DNA from: Pararhizobium arenae
Lineage (GTDB): Bacteria > Pseudomonadota > Alphaproteobacteria > Rhizobiales > Rhizobiaceae
Direction: 5' to 3'
Length of the DNA: 64,000 nt
Assembly (NCBI RefSeq): GCF_001931685.1
Contig: NZ_MOOY01000007.1
Span: 238,130-302,129, forward strand
The notes under the pieces were generated by a model. The model saw nothing but the letters and a program-made list of their open reading frames with translations. It had not been told where the DNA came from and did no database searches. The translations under genes and the position numbers were made by a program. Below are positions 25,688-35,303 of the stretch, in pieces; the stretch's first letter is position 1, and each line of letters begins with the position of its first letter.

Positions 25688-26881
25688 ATGGCGGAAGAGT
25701 TTGATTTCATTGTTGTCGGCAAAGGCATGATGGGCGCTGCCGCCGGACGGCATCTTGCCCGTTCAGGCGCGAAGGTCGCTCTCGTCGGGCCTGACGAACC
25801 GTCCGACTGGCGGCGTCACGACGGCGTTTTCGCCAGCCATTACGACAATGGCCGCATCACCCGCACCATCGATCCCGATCCGGTCTGGGCGCGGCTCGCC
25901 TATCGGTCCATCGAACGTTATGCCGACATTGCCGAGCAGGGCGGAGTGGAGTTTTACAGTGAAGTTGGCTGCCTGCTGACCGCGAAAGCTCCTGGCGGTG
26001 ATTGCGACTATCTCGACAACGTTCTTGCCGCCCGCGACCGCCTTCAGGTCGATGCTCCCTATCTCGAAGCCGATGCGATGGGCGCCAGGTTTCCGTATTT
26101 TGAGTTTCCCGCCGATTTTGGCGGCATCTTCGAGCCGAAAGGCGCGGGTCATATCAATCCGCGCGCGCTCGTGAAGGCACAGGTGAACGCTGCCGAAAAG
26201 GCCGGCGCTCGTATCGTCGCGCAGGAGGTTGTCGCCCTCACGGAGGAAACGAACGGCGTTCGCGTCGAGACAAGGGACGGTCTCCCGTTGAAGGCTGGCC
26301 GTGTGCTGATCTCCGCGGGCGGCTTCTCGATCTCGCGCAAGCTCTTTGCCCGCCCTCTCGATCTCGTCGTCCTCGGCCGCACGGTGCTGTTCGCCGAAGT
26401 CTCCGACGCGGACCTTGCGCGTTTCGCATCCATGCCCTCCTTGATCCTCAAGAGGGATACCGAAGACCAGAGCTTCTACATGCTGCCGCCAGTGCTTTAT
26501 CCGGATGGTCGCAACTATATCAAGATCGGCGGCGATCCGACCGATATCCCGATGGAGGATGAGGCGGCTGCGCGGGCGTGGTTCCATGGCGAGGGGAGCC
26601 GGGAGGCGGCGGCCCATATGGCGAAACTCATCGCCGGCGTGATGCCGAACTTCAATCCCGTTTCGACCCACTCGGCGCCTTGCGTCACCACCTACACGCC
26701 GCACGGCTACCCCTTCATCGGCTTCACCGACAGCGATCGCATCGCGACCGTCACCGGCGGTAACGGCGCGGCGGCCAAGAGCTCGGACGAAATCGGCCGT
26801 CTCGGCGCCTCGCTGGTGCTGAACGGCGTGCTCGATGCCCAGGAATACGAGACGGATTTCGCTGTCTCCTACCGGCAATAG
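25688..26881 (+). CDS. FAD-dependent oxidoreductase, DAO/sarcosine-oxidase-like
   Basis: A 397-residue flavoprotein. The N-terminal dinucleotide fold is clear (DFIVVGKGMMGAAAGRHLARSG, a Gly-rich loop of the GxGxxG kind) and the C-terminal DAO segment includes TYTPHGYPFIGFTDSDRIATV and GGNGAAAKSS. The HYDNGRITR motif after the FAD site resembles monomeric sarcosine oxidase and N-methyltryptophan oxidase (MTOX/SoxA). It likely oxidises a secondary amine or amino acid to give hydrogen peroxide; the substrate is unknown. The start at 25688 is picked over 25652 for the GGAG spacing. Confidence 0.82.
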   Translation: MAEEFDFIVVGKGMMGAAAGRHLARSGAKVALVGPDEPSDWRRHDGVFASHYDNGRITRTIDPDPVWARLAYRSIERYADIAEQGGVEFYSEVGCLLTAKAPGGDCDYLDNVLAARDRLQVDAPYLEADAMGARFPYFEFPADFGGIFEPKGAGHINPRALVKAQVNAAEKAGARIVAQEVVALTEETNGVRVETRDGLPLKAGRVLISAGGFSISRKLFARPLDLVVLGRTVLFAEVSDADLARFASMPSLILKRDTEDQSFYMLPPVLYPDGRNYIKIGGDPTDIPMEDEAAARAWFHGEGSREAAAHMAKLIAGVMPNFNPVSTHSAPCVTTYTPHGYPFIGFTDSDRIATVTGGNGAAAKSSDEIGRLGASLVLNGVLDAQEYETDFAVSYRQ

Positions 26882-26937
26882 CACCTGAATCTGCGATTGC
26901 CTCTGGCAATTGCCGGTCGCCTCGGTTAAGCACCGCC

Positions 26938-27332
26938 TGCCAGTTGGCCGGGCAGCCGCTCTCCGCTAGGGCCGAAAGGCTGCGGGGGGAGGAAAGTCCG
27001 GGCTCCACGGAAAGACGGTGCCGGATAACGTCCGGCGGGGGCGACCCTAGGGAAAGTGCCACAGAAAGCAAACCGCCGCCTTCGGGCGGTAAGGGTGAAA
27101 GGGTGGGGTAAGAGCCCACCGCGGTCATGGCAACATGAACGGCACGGTAAACCCCACCGGGAGCAAAACCGAATAGGGATAACGTGGAGCGCGCAAGCGC
27201 TCCGGCCTTTTCCGGGCTAGTTATCCGGGTGGGTTGCAAGAGGCATCGCGCAAGCGCTGTCCCAGATGAATGGCTGCCACGTTCCGGCCTCGGCCGGAGC
27301 CATACAGAACCCGGCTTACAGGCCAACTGGCA
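26938..27332 (+). ncRNA. rnpB: RNase P RNA (bacterial type A)
   Basis: The catalytic RNA of RNase P, which matures tRNA 5' ends. A 12-bp P1 helix joins the two ends (tgccagttggcc 26938-26949 / ggccaactggca 27321-27332). The hallmark gaggaaagtccgggctcc lies at 26989-27006, the acagaaa element at 27061, the P8-P9 region carries cttcgg tetraloops, and the universally conserved 3' acagaacccggcttaca lies near 27304. Length about 395 nt is normal for alphaproteobacteria. It is followed by a T-rich stretch (27335-27345). Confidence 0.95.
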
Positions 27333-27345
27333 AATTTTCTTTTTT
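27333..27345 (+). terminator. T-rich tail after rnpB
   Basis: The 3' arm of P1 is followed by aaattttcttttt. With the P1 strand this may serve as the 3' processing or termination site of the RNA. Confidence 0.45.
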
Positions 27346-27515
27346 GATTGTTTGGGTGCTGTCACCCTCTGTGAGGGTGAGCAGGTCCTGCTACTGGCCC
27401 AACGCAGTCGCCGATCATATTGCAGTGAAACCCGCGATATATAAAATTGCTCAATCTCAATGCGTAATTGTTTGAATGTTTTTGAGCTACTCCTACGCGC
27501 AAATGGGAGTTGAGA

Positions 27516-27989
27516 ATGCGAGTTATATTTGTCCTCACTGCAGCGGCACTCGTAACTGCTGGTTTATTCGTCACCATGAAGATTCCCAACGTCAAAGCTG
27601 TAGAGCGGCTCTTGACCAGCTATCGTGCCGATCCTGAAGAAACTTCAAAGCGGCTTGAGGCAGCGGTTCTCGAATGCACGCCAGGTATTGCAGAAAGCCC
27701 AATTGGCATTGACTTCGCGAAGACAATTATCACGCCCCTGTACGTCAACACTCTTGAGCTTCGGATCAAGGGAGCGTCCAAAAGCAATTTCAATTTGCAA
27801 CTTCAAGAGTGGATCAAAACCAATCATCCAGAGCTTTTGACAGCCCTACCAGACAGGGATTTTCGTGAGTTGGTTGGCTATCTCAAAAAAGTTGGAGAAG
27901 ATGACGTTGAAAACTGCATTCTTTCTTCCGCGATATCGGGTGAGAGCGTCATGAAAACGAGCTCGAATAAATGGGACCTCCGCATCTAG
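27516..27989 (+). CDS. Hypothetical protein with N-terminal membrane anchor or signal
   Basis: A 157-residue protein of unknown function. It starts with one hydrophobic helix (VIFVLTAAALVTAGLFV), then a mixed charged body with two cysteines (LECTPG and ENCIL) that could form a disulfide outside the membrane. The ATG at 27516 follows GGGAG with good spacing. Codon use is visibly richer in A/T at third positions than all nearby genes, and the flanks are AT-rich too, which suggests acquired DNA between rnpB and the dcw cluster. No family was recognised. Confidence 0.6.
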   Translation: MRVIFVLTAAALVTAGLFVTMKIPNVKAVERLLTSYRADPEETSKRLEAAVLECTPGIAESPIGIDFAKTIITPLYVNTLELRIKGASKSNFNLQLQEWIKTNHPELLTALPDRDFRELVGYLKKVGEDDVENCILSSAISGESVMKTSSNKWDLRI

Positions 27990-28233
27990 CCTCAGAACCT
28001 TCAAGATGAACCGCTCTTAGCGCGAAGCAGTCGTAAGCGACCGTTCCCAATACCCGCAGTTATGGGTGGGGGAGAAATGATATGCAGCCCTTTCCGTGCA
28101 TGCTTTTCCGCGCCTCATCTAGACGTTGCCGAATCGATTTTTAAGCTCTTTCGCCCAACTCTCTGACGCCAGCAGAAATGCCGTCCCGGAAAATAAACCC
28201 GACCATTTCCGCTCCAGTCCTCAGGCTCAGTTT
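27990..28233. other. AT-richer spacer before the dcw cluster
   Basis: About 240 bp with no ORF of note, ending at the CtrA-like box. No terminator with a clear T tract was found for the hypothetical gene upstream. Confidence 0.4.
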
Positions 28234-28250
28234 TTAACCTCACCTTAACC
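28234..28250. promoter_or_regulatory. CtrA binding box upstream of mraZ
   Basis: TTAA-cctcacc-TTAACC is an exact match to the full CtrA consensus TTAA-N7-TTAA(C). CtrA is the cell-cycle master regulator of alphaproteobacteria and controls division genes in Caulobacter and Sinorhizobium. The box lies about 340 bp before the mraZ start, so the transcript would have a long leader. Confidence 0.65.
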
Positions 28251-28284
28251 ATTCGAATTTAGATTTAAGAAACTGTTTTTGTTC

Positions 28285-28309
28285 GGGGTCGATCCGGGCG
28301 GAAAAGGGT
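28285..28309 (+). promoter_or_regulatory. Candidate MraZ operator (three GGG direct repeats, 10-bp period)
   Basis: GGGGT-cgatc-CGGGC-ggaaa-AGGGT: three NGGGN units separated by exactly 5 bp. E. coli MraZ binds TGGGN units with the same 5-bp spacers in front of its own operon. The first base of the unit is not T here, and GC richness raises the chance of coincidence. Confidence 0.45.
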
Positions 28310-28587
28310 TTCGGGGCCGCGCTGCAGACGTCGGCGATCCTCAGCTCAGCCGTCGGGATGCGAGCTCAAGAAGGTTTCGTCCCATTGACGCCCATATGGT
28401 CCCATGTTATCCCAATCATGCACTGCACAAGGGCGGTTTGAGGCCCAATCATCAAGCGTTTTGCAAGTGCTCCTAGCGGGGCGTGTGTCCGGGCATGTCG
28501 TCCGGCGGTCGTCTGTTGCGTGTATTGTTGGGGTGGCGTTCGGACGGTTTCGTCCGGCAGGGGCGTCCAGGGTTTCCGTATCGCGTC
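28310..28587 (+). other. Long putative 5' leader of the dcw transcript
   Basis: About 280 bp between the operator-like repeats and the mraZ start. It includes a cggacg-gttt-cgtccg hairpin at 28541-28556, 31 nt before the ATG. In Rhodobacter sphaeroides the mraZ leader is the source of the UpsM small RNA; nothing in sequence proves this here, and no internal terminator with a T tract was found. Confidence 0.35.
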
Positions 28588-29028
28588 ATGAACCGTTTTC
28601 TGTCCCATGCGACGCAGCGTATCGATGCGAAGGGGCGCGTTTCCGTTCCCTCGGCGTTTCGGGCGGTGATGTCGGCGTTGGATATCAGGGAATTATACTG
28701 CTTTCAGGATTTCGTGTTTCCGGCTATCAGCGCCGGCGGTCCGGAATTGCTGAATCGTTTCGAGAAGCAGATCGCGCTGGAGGATTCTCTCTCGGCGCAG
28801 GCCAATCAGATGTCGCTCCTGGTTCATGGGGGCGGGGTCTTCATGAAGCTCGATCAGGAAGGTCGGCTGGCGGTCACGGATTTCATCCGCGATTTCACCG
28901 GCATAACCAGCGAGGTGACCTTCGTTGGGCGGGCGGATCATTTTCAGTTGTGGGCACCGCAGGCGTTCCTCGAAGCGCAGGCGAGTGCGCGCGAAGAGCG
29001 CAGATTGCGAGGTCTGCGGTCTCAGTAG
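28588..29028 (+). CDS. mraZ: Transcriptional regulator MraZ
   Basis: A 146-residue protein with two MraZ (AbrB-like) repeats: [15 protein letters not shown] near residue 12 and the second around [17 protein letters not shown] near residue 90, the DxKGR/DxEGR signatures. MraZ forms a ring that binds direct repeats upstream of mraZ and represses the dcw operon. The ATG at 28588 gives the standard MNRFLSHAT start; the ribosome site is weak. First gene of the dcw cluster, 14 bp before rsmH. Confidence 0.93.
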   Translation: MNRFLSHATQRIDAKGRVSVPSAFRAVMSALDIRELYCFQDFVFPAISAGGPELLNRFEKQIALEDSLSAQANQMSLLVHGGGVFMKLDQEGRLAVTDFIRDFTGITSEVTFVGRADHFQLWAPQAFLEAQASAREERRLRGLRSQ

Positions 29029-29042
29029 AGTGGAGAGACGGA

Positions 29043-30068
29043 ATGGTGGCGGATCAAGGCGGAGGTTCCACTGAAGCCGATGGCGGACCGGTTCGCCACA
29101 TTCCGGTTCTTCTTCGCGAAGTGCTTTCGAGCCTTGAGCCGGCTCCGGGAAAAATCATCCTGGACGGCACTTTCGGGGCGGGCGGCTATACCTCGGCGAT
29201 CCTCAAAGCTGGTGCCGATGTCATCGCGCTCGATCGCGATCCCAATGCGATCGCCGGCGGGCAGGCTCTGGTCGCTGCGAGTGACGGCCACTTGCAACTC
29301 ATCCAGTCCCGGTTTTCCGAGCTTGCCGATCACGCGCCTGCAGGCGGCCTAGATGGCGTGGTGCTCGACATCGGCGTCTCCTCCATGCAGATCGATGAAG
29401 CCGATCGCGGCTTCTCTTTCCAGAAAAAGGGGCCGCTCGATATGCGCATGTCGGCCGCCGGCGTATCGGCCGCCGATGTCGTCAATCGCGCCAAGGTTTC
29501 CGATCTCACCCGCATCTTCGGCTTCCTCGGAGAAGAGCCGCAGTCCGGCCGCATTGCCCGCGCCATCGAAAAGCGTCGCGCCGAAGAGCCGTTCGTCACG
29601 ACCCGCGATCTCGCCGGCCTCATCGAAATCGTCACCCCGCGCAAGGCCAAGGACAAGATTCATCCGGCGACCCGCGTCTTCCAGGCGCTGCGTATTTTCG
29701 TCAATGACGAACTCGGCGAACTTGCCCAGGCGCTGTTTGCTGCCGAGCGGGCGCTGAAGCCCGGCGGCGTGTTGTCCGTCGTCACCTTCCATTCGCTGGA
29801 AGACCGTATCGTCAAGAAATTCTTCTCCGATCGCGCCGGCAAGGCTTCCGGCTCACGTCACATGCCTCTCGTCCATCAACGTGCGGCAACCTTCGCACCA
29901 GTTGGTAAGTCTATGGTTTCGGCCAGCGAAGAAGAAGCGGCCCTCAATCCGCGCGCCCGGTCCGCCAAGTTGCGATCGGCCGTGCGTACCGAAGCCCCTC
30001 CTGAGGCCGATGATATGTCCATCTTCGATTTGCCGAACCTTGCAAGCCTTGGAAAGATGGGGGCCTGA
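29043..30068 (+). CDS. rsmH: 16S rRNA (cytosine-1402-N4) methyltransferase
   Basis: A 341-residue enzyme (MraW) that methylates N4 of C1402 in 16S rRNA with SAM. Marks: [26 protein letters not shown] (SAM site), [28 protein letters not shown], and [16 protein letters not shown]. The ATG at 29043 follows GGAGAG. A much longer in-frame reading upstream (from 28404) runs through mraZ and is rejected. Confidence 0.95.
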   Translation: MVADQGGGSTEADGGPVRHIPVLLREVLSSLEPAPGKIILDGTFGAGGYTSAILKAGADVIALDRDPNAIAGGQALVAASDGHLQLIQSRFSELADHAPAGGLDGVVLDIGVSSMQIDEADRGFSFQKKGPLDMRMSAAGVSAADVVNRAKVSDLTRIFGFLGEEPQSGRIARAIEKRRAEEPFVTTRDLAGLIEIVTPRKAKDKIHPATRVFQALRIFVNDELGELAQALFAAERALKPGGVLSVVTFHSLEDRIVKKFFSDRAGKASGSRHMPLVHQRAATFAPVGKSMVSASEEEAALNPRARSAKLRSAVRTEAPPEADDMSIFDLPNLASLGKMGA

Positions 30069-30071
30069 GAC

Positions 30072-30470
30072 ATGCTGCGTACCCTGGATATTGCCCTGAT
30101 CGTCGTCATGACCGCTGCTGCGACCGTCACTTACACGATCAAGCATCAGGCTGAGAACAAGCTTGAGGAAGTCCGCAGGCTCGATGCCGCAATCAAGCTC
30201 GAGGAAGACACGATCGATCTGCTGCGGGCCGACTGGTCGCTGCTGACCCAGCCGAGCCGTCTCGAAAAGCTTGTCGGCGTCTATCAGCAGGATCTCCAGC
30301 TCATCCAGACCGCACCGACGCAACTCGCCAGGCCGCAGGAACTTCCAATGCTGAAGGCGGATGTGCCCGTGGAGGACGAGATCGCCAAAGGCAAGGACGG
30401 CAAGCCGGTCGCCAAGACGGCGAAGGCCGAAAAGACAGACAATATCCAAACCGGTTCGGTGGCCAACTGA
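30072..30470 (+). CDS. ftsL: Cell division protein FtsL
   Basis: A 132-residue bitopic protein: one membrane helix (DIALIVVMTAAATVTYTI) then a coiled segment rich in E, L and R (ENKLEEVRRLDAAIKLEE) and SLLTQPSRLEKL, the usual alphaproteobacterial FtsL pattern. The C-terminus is a Lys/Ala-rich tail. It links FtsQ and FtsB to FtsWI in the divisome. Position between rsmH and ftsI, with TGATG overlap to ftsI, confirms identity better than sequence alone. Confidence 0.88.
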   Translation: MLRTLDIALIVVMTAAATVTYTIKHQAENKLEEVRRLDAAIKLEEDTIDLLRADWSLLTQPSRLEKLVGVYQQDLQLIQTAPTQLARPQELPMLKADVPVEDEIAKGKDGKPVAKTAKAEKTDNIQTGSVAN

Positions 30471-32212
30471 TGTCCTTTTTGTCGCGTATCATGGTGGTTA
30501 AGAGCAAGGCGCATTTCTCCGCTGGCGGCAGCAATCGTCCCGGCGAAGTCAACGGCACCTTTGTCGGCAGCAGGAAGAAAAGCGGCAGTCAGGCCCGCAG
30601 TCGCGTCGCGATCATGATCTTCGGCTTTACCGCCTTCTATTGCGTCATCGGCGGGCGCCTCGTGCAATATGGTCTTGCCCAACCGGACACCGTGTCGAGC
30701 ATCGGTCGTGCCGATAACCTCATGGCCTCGCGCCCCGATATTCTCGATCGCAACGGCGAAATTCTCGCCACCGACATTCGCACCGTCTCGCTCTATGCCG
30801 AGCCGAACAAGATTGTCGATGCCGACGAGGCCGTCGAACAGCTCTCCACAGTGCTGCCCAACCTCAATGTTGCCGACATCTACAACAAGCTGAAGTCCAA
30901 ATCGCGCTTCCAGTGGCTGCGCCGTCAGCTGACACCGAAGCAACAGAGCGAGATTCTGGCGCTCGGCATTCCCGGGATCGGTTTCCGTCCGGAAAAGCGC
31001 CGCTTCTATCCGGGTGGCCCGACGGCTGCTCACATCGTCGGCCACGTCAACGTTGACAACCGGGGCATCGCCGGCATGGAGCGGTACATCGACAGCCAGG
31101 GGCTCGCCGATCTCGCCGCCATCGGCATGACCAGCGACGCCAAGCTGGAGCCGGTCAAGCTTTCCATCGATCTGCGTGTGCAGAACATCGTGCGCGATTC
31201 CGTCCTGAACGCGATGACCGAATACCAGGCGATCGCGGCCGGCGCTGTGGTCATGGACGTGCATACCGGCGAAATCCTGGGCATGGCCTCCGTGCCGGAC
31301 TACGATCCGAACAATCCGGCGGGCGGCGCCCAGGAAGGCTGGATGAACCGCATGTCGAACGGCACGTTCGAAATGGGCTCCACCTTCAAGTCCTTCACGA
31401 CCGCGATGGCGCTCGATTCCGGCAAGGTGACGCTGAAGGACAGCTTCGACGCCCGTTTCCCGATCCGTATCGGCGGCTTCACCATCAAGGATTTCCACGG
31501 CAAGCATCGCGTGCTGACCGTTCCGGAGATATTCCAGTATTCGTCCAACATCGGCACTGCCAAGATGGCCGATATCGTCGGCATCGACGCGCACAAGGAA
31601 TTTCTCACCCGCATAGGCCTGCTTTCGAAGATGCAGACCGAGCTTCCGGAAGTGAAGATGCCGAGCCAGCCGCGTGTCTGGAAGAAGATCAACTCGATCA
31701 CCATTTCCTTCGGTCACGGCGTCTCGACCACGCCGCTTCAGACTGCTGTTGCCGGTGCGGCTCTCATCAATGGCGGCAAGCTCATCGAGCCGACCTTCCT
31801 GCCGCGCACGGTCGACGAGGCCGACGCGGTGGCTGTCCCGGTCATCAAGAAAAGCACCAGCGACGACATGCGCTATCTCTTCCGCTACAACGGCATTTAT
31901 GGCTCGGGCAAGAACGCTCTCGTGCCCGGCTACAATGTCGGCGGCAAGACCGGCACCGCCGACAAGGTGGTCAACGGCCGCTACGCCCACGACCTGAACT
32001 TCAACGCCTTCCTTGCCGGCTTCCCGATCGACAATCCGCGCTACATCGTTCTCTCCTTCATCGATGCGCCCAAGACGGGTGAAAAAGGTGTCCGCACGGC
32101 GGCCGGCAACGCCGCGCCGATCGTCCGCAACATCATCAGCCGTTCGGCGCCGCTTTTAGGTGTGGAGCCGAAGTTCGGGGAAGATGGTTCTGCCTTGCTG
32201 GTGTCTTATTGA
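30470..32212 (+). CDS. ftsI: Septal peptidoglycan transpeptidase FtsI (PBP3)
   Basis: A 580-residue class B penicillin-binding protein. One membrane helix (about 47-64) is followed by the dimerisation domain (RPDILDRNGEILATDI) and the transpeptidase domain with S304-TFK, S358-SN and K493-TGT, all intact. It cross-links septal peptidoglycan with FtsW. The N-terminal cytoplasmic part is long and basic. The start is the A of TGATG shared with the ftsL stop. Confidence 0.96.
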   Translation: MSFLSRIMVVKSKAHFSAGGSNRPGEVNGTFVGSRKKSGSQARSRVAIMIFGFTAFYCVIGGRLVQYGLAQPDTVSSIGRADNLMASRPDILDRNGEILATDIRTVSLYAEPNKIVDADEAVEQLSTVLPNLNVADIYNKLKSKSRFQWLRRQLTPKQQSEILALGIPGIGFRPEKRRFYPGGPTAAHIVGHVNVDNRGIAGMERYIDSQGLADLAAIGMTSDAKLEPVKLSIDLRVQNIVRDSVLNAMTEYQAIAAGAVVMDVHTGEILGMASVPDYDPNNPAGGAQEGWMNRMSNGTFEMGSTFKSFTTAMALDSGKVTLKDSFDARFPIRIGGFTIKDFHGKHRVLTVPEIFQYSSNIGTAKMADIVGIDAHKEFLTRIGLLSKMQTELPEVKMPSQPRVWKKINSITISFGHGVSTTPLQTAVAGAALINGGKLIEPTFLPRTVDEADAVAVPVIKKSTSDDMRYLFRYNGIYGSGKNALVPGYNVGGKTGTADKVVNGRYAHDLNFNAFLAGFPIDNPRYIVLSFIDAPKTGEKGVRTAAGNAAPIVRNIISRSAPLLGVEPKFGEDGSALLVSY

Positions 32213-32275
32213 CCGTGGAATGACAGGCGCAAGGATTCGCCAAGGGGCGCGTCAAACAGTTTGAAAGTGCAGTCC

Positions 32276-33745
32276 ATGAAGCTCAATGAACTCCTTGGAG
32301 GGGATTTCCCTGAAATCGCCGCGCAGCTCACCGATGGCCGTGGCGATATAGATATTCGCGGCATCACTGCGGACAGTCGCAAGGTCGAGCCGGGGTCTCT
32401 CTTCGTCGCACTTTCCGGCACAAAGGCTGACGGTGCTTCGTTTATTGTAGATGCGATTTCCAAGGGCGCTGCCGCAGTCGTTTCCGAACACGCGGTTGCC
32501 GGTTCGTCCGTTCCGGTTCTTGAGACGTCCACGCCCCGCCGCGCCCTCGCGCTCGCCGCCGCCCGCTTCTACGGCCGACAGCCGGGCACCATGGTTGCCG
32601 TCACCGGCACCGCCGGCAAGACATCCGTTGCCTCTTTCACCCGCCAGATCTGGGCGCATGCTGGTTATGCGGCCGCGATGATCGGCACGACCGGCGTCAT
32701 AGCCCCTGGCCGCAACGACTATGGCTCGCTGACGACCCCCGATCCGGTTTCGTTGCACCAGCTGCTCGCCGAACTTGCCGGCGAAGGCGTGACCCATGCC
32801 GCCATGGAAGCCTCTAGCCACGGTCTCGACCAGTCGCGCCTCGATGGCGTGAAGCTCGCTGCCGCCGGCTTTACCAATCTCGGCCGCGATCACATGGATT
32901 ACCATCCGACCGTCGAAGATTACATGGCTGCCAAGATGCGCCTCTTCGATACGCTGATGCCGAAGGGCTCGCCCGCCGTGATCTTCGCCGATGGCGAGTG
33001 GTCCGGGAAGGCGATCGAAGCCGCGGCGAAGGCCGGCCAGGACATTCGCACCGTCGGCCGCAAGGGCGATTTCCTGACCTTGAAGCGCGTCGAGCACTTC
33101 CGCCACAAGCAGATTGCGGAAGTCCACATCGACGGCGAAATCTTCGAGGTTCACCTGCCGCTCGCGGGCGATTTCCAGATTTCCAATGCGCTGGTTGCCG
33201 CCGGGCTTGCGATTTCCACCGGCGTTTCGCCGAAGGTCGCCATGGCGGCACTCGACAGGCTCACCGGTGCGTCCGGCCGTCTCGAATTGGTCGGCCACAC
33301 GGCTGACGGCGCGCTCGCCTATGTCGATTACGCTCACAAGCCCGATGCGCTTGAAAACGTCCTGACGTCGGTGCGTCCTTTCACAACCGGTCGTGTCATC
33401 GTCGTCTTCGGTTGCGGCGGTGATCGTGACAAGGGCAAGCGGCCGATCATGGGCGAGATCGCCACGCGCCTTGCCGATGTGGTGATCGTCACCGATGATA
33501 ATCCGCGCTCGGAGGTTCCGGCGACCATCCGCAGCGAGATCATGGCAGCCGCACCAGGCGCCACCGAGATCGGTGACCGCGCCGAGGCGATCAAGGCCGC
33601 CGTCGCGATGCTGACATCCGGCGATACGCTGATTGTCGCCGGCAAGGGGCATGAGGAGGGTCAGACTGTAGGCTCGTTCACGCTGCCGTTCTCCGACCAT
33701 GCCGAGCTGAAAAAGGCCCTTGAGGCAAACGCGGGAGGCCGCTGA
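32276..33745 (+). CDS. murE: UDP-MurNAc-L-Ala-D-Glu:meso-diaminopimelate ligase
   Basis: A 489-residue Mur ligase. Marks: ATP loop [47 protein letters not shown] and DNPRSE. The DNPR motif predicts meso-diaminopimelate rather than lysine as substrate, as expected for Gram-negative bacteria. The ATG at 32276 has only a weak ribosome site. A 63-bp gap separates it from ftsI; murF follows after 1 bp. Confidence 0.96.
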   Translation: MKLNELLGGDFPEIAAQLTDGRGDIDIRGITADSRKVEPGSLFVALSGTKADGASFIVDAISKGAAAVVSEHAVAGSSVPVLETSTPRRALALAAARFYGRQPGTMVAVTGTAGKTSVASFTRQIWAHAGYAAAMIGTTGVIAPGRNDYGSLTTPDPVSLHQLLAELAGEGVTHAAMEASSHGLDQSRLDGVKLAAAGFTNLGRDHMDYHPTVEDYMAAKMRLFDTLMPKGSPAVIFADGEWSGKAIEAAAKAGQDIRTVGRKGDFLTLKRVEHFRHKQIAEVHIDGEIFEVHLPLAGDFQISNALVAAGLAISTGVSPKVAMAALDRLTGASGRLELVGHTADGALAYVDYAHKPDALENVLTSVRPFTTGRVIVVFGCGGDRDKGKRPIMGEIATRLADVVIVTDDNPRSEVPATIRSEIMAAAPGATEIGDRAEAIKAAVAMLTSGDTLIVAGKGHEEGQTVGSFTLPFSDHAELKKALEANAGGR

Positions 33746-33746
33746 T

Positions 33747-35195
33747 TTGAGCTATCTCTGGACCACTGCCGACCTTCTGGCCGCCATGCACGGCCGGCCG
33801 CTCGGAAATCTGCCGGAAGGCATCACCGGAATTTCCATCGACAGCCGCTCGCTCGGCAAGGGCGAGGCCTTCTTCGCCATCAAGGGCGACAGGGTCGATG
33901 GCCATGATTATGCCGGCGTGGCCATGGCCAATGGTGCTGCCTTGTTGGTCGTCAGCGAAGGCAAGCTGCCCGCGCTCGGCCGCCTGATCGCACCGATGAT
34001 TGTCGTCGATGACGTGCTGGAAGCGATGATCCGCCTCGGCTGCGCCGCGCGTGATCGCAGCGCCGCCAAGATCATCGCCGTCACCGGTTCCGTCGGCAAG
34101 ACGACAACCAAGGAGATGCTGCGCCATGTTCTCTCGCCGCAGGGCAGGGTGCATGCCTCCGTCGCCTCCTTCAACAATCACTGGGGCGTGCCGCTGACGC
34201 TCGCCCGCATGCCGGAAGCAACCGACTTCGGCATCTTCGAAATCGGCATGAACCATCCCGACGAAATTCGTCCGCTGGTAAAAATGGTGCGTCCGCATGC
34301 GGCCATCATCACCACCATCGCGGCGGCCCACCTCGGCAATTTCAAGGACCTGTCCGAAATCGCAGCCGCCAAGGCCGAGATTATGGAAGGTCTTGTCGGC
34401 GGCGGTCATGTCATTCTCAACCGCGACAACGACCAGTTCGGCTTCTTGGAAAAGAAGGCGGGCGAGCTTGGCGTCGCCCATATCCATAGCTTCGGCACCA
34501 ATCCGCGCGCGGATTTCCGGCTTGTCGAGTTTGCCAGTGGACCCGAAAGCGGCGTTCTCTGGGCCGGCATCGACGGCCGCACGCTGGAGATAGCGATCGG
34601 GGCGCCTGGCCGTCATATCGCGGAAAACGCGCTCGCCGTTCTCGGCGCCGCCAGCATCGTCGGCGCAGATATCGACCGCGCCGCCGCTTCGCTCTCCACC
34701 CTGCAGCCCGAAAAGGGCCGCGGCGAGCGCCATCGTCTGGCGATTGATGGCGGCAGCTTCGCGCTGATCGACGAAAGCTACAACGCCAATCCGGCGTCCA
34801 TGCGGGCGGCGATTGCGCTTCTTGGCGATGCCGAACCGGGCGAGGGCGGTCGTCGTATCGCCATCCTCGGCGATATGCTGGAGATGGGCGAGTTCTCGGC
34901 CAAGGTTCATGCCGCCCTTTCGGTACTTTTGAAGGAAGCCGGCATCGAACATGTCTGGCTCGCTGGCCCGGAAATGGCCCATCTGCGCGACGCGCTGCCC
35001 GAAACCGTGGATGTCGAATATCGCGAAAGCGTCGACGAGTTGAAGGCTTTCGCCGTGGATGCCATCGCGGCCGGGGATGTCGTGATGATCAAGTCGTCCA
35101 AGGGCACCGGCTGCGGTCGCATCGTTGCGGCACTGCTTGACAAGTATCGGGGATTTCAAGACACGGGTTCCGCCGACAAGGGAGCCGCCGAATAA
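33747..35195 (+). CDS. murF: UDP-MurNAc-tripeptide D-alanyl-D-alanine ligase
   Basis: A 482-residue Mur ligase adding D-Ala-D-Ala. Marks: ISIDSRSLGKGEAFFAI, ATP loop VTGSVGKTTTKEML, NNHWGVPLTL, FEIGMNHPDEI, DESYNANPASM and ILGDMLEMGE. The start is most likely TTG at 33747: GGGAGG lies 8 nt before it and it follows the murE stop by 1 nt. Earlier in-frame starts would overlap murE. Translation from TTG may lower its yield relative to murE. Confidence 0.94.
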   Translation: MSYLWTTADLLAAMHGRPLGNLPEGITGISIDSRSLGKGEAFFAIKGDRVDGHDYAGVAMANGAALLVVSEGKLPALGRLIAPMIVVDDVLEAMIRLGCAARDRSAAKIIAVTGSVGKTTTKEMLRHVLSPQGRVHASVASFNNHWGVPLTLARMPEATDFGIFEIGMNHPDEIRPLVKMVRPHAAIITTIAAAHLGNFKDLSEIAAAKAEIMEGLVGGGHVILNRDNDQFGFLEKKAGELGVAHIHSFGTNPRADFRLVEFASGPESGVLWAGIDGRTLEIAIGAPGRHIAENALAVLGAASIVGADIDRAAASLSTLQPEKGRGERHRLAIDGGSFALIDESYNANPASMRAAIALLGDAEPGEGGRRIAILGDMLEMGEFSAKVHAALSVLLKEAGIEHVWLAGPEMAHLRDALPETVDVEYRESVDELKAFAVDAIAAGDVVMIKSSKGTGCGRIVAALLDKYRGFQDTGSADKGAAE

Positions 35196-35303
35196 AACGC
35201 GCTTGCGCAGCCGGCGTTACACTTTTACGGCCGCAAGGCTATCCTTCCTTCAGCTGATTCTGATGGATGGAATCTGAAACGAACCTTTGGGGAAAGGTCC
35301 CTT

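Noticed and set aside
27184..27475. Small ORFs over the 3' half of rnpB
   Set aside because: The DNA is explained by RNase P RNA; the frames have no coding features.
28404..29042. In-frame upstream extension of rsmH
   Set aside because: It runs through all of mraZ in another frame. The ATG at 29043 has a ribosome site and gives the normal RsmH length.
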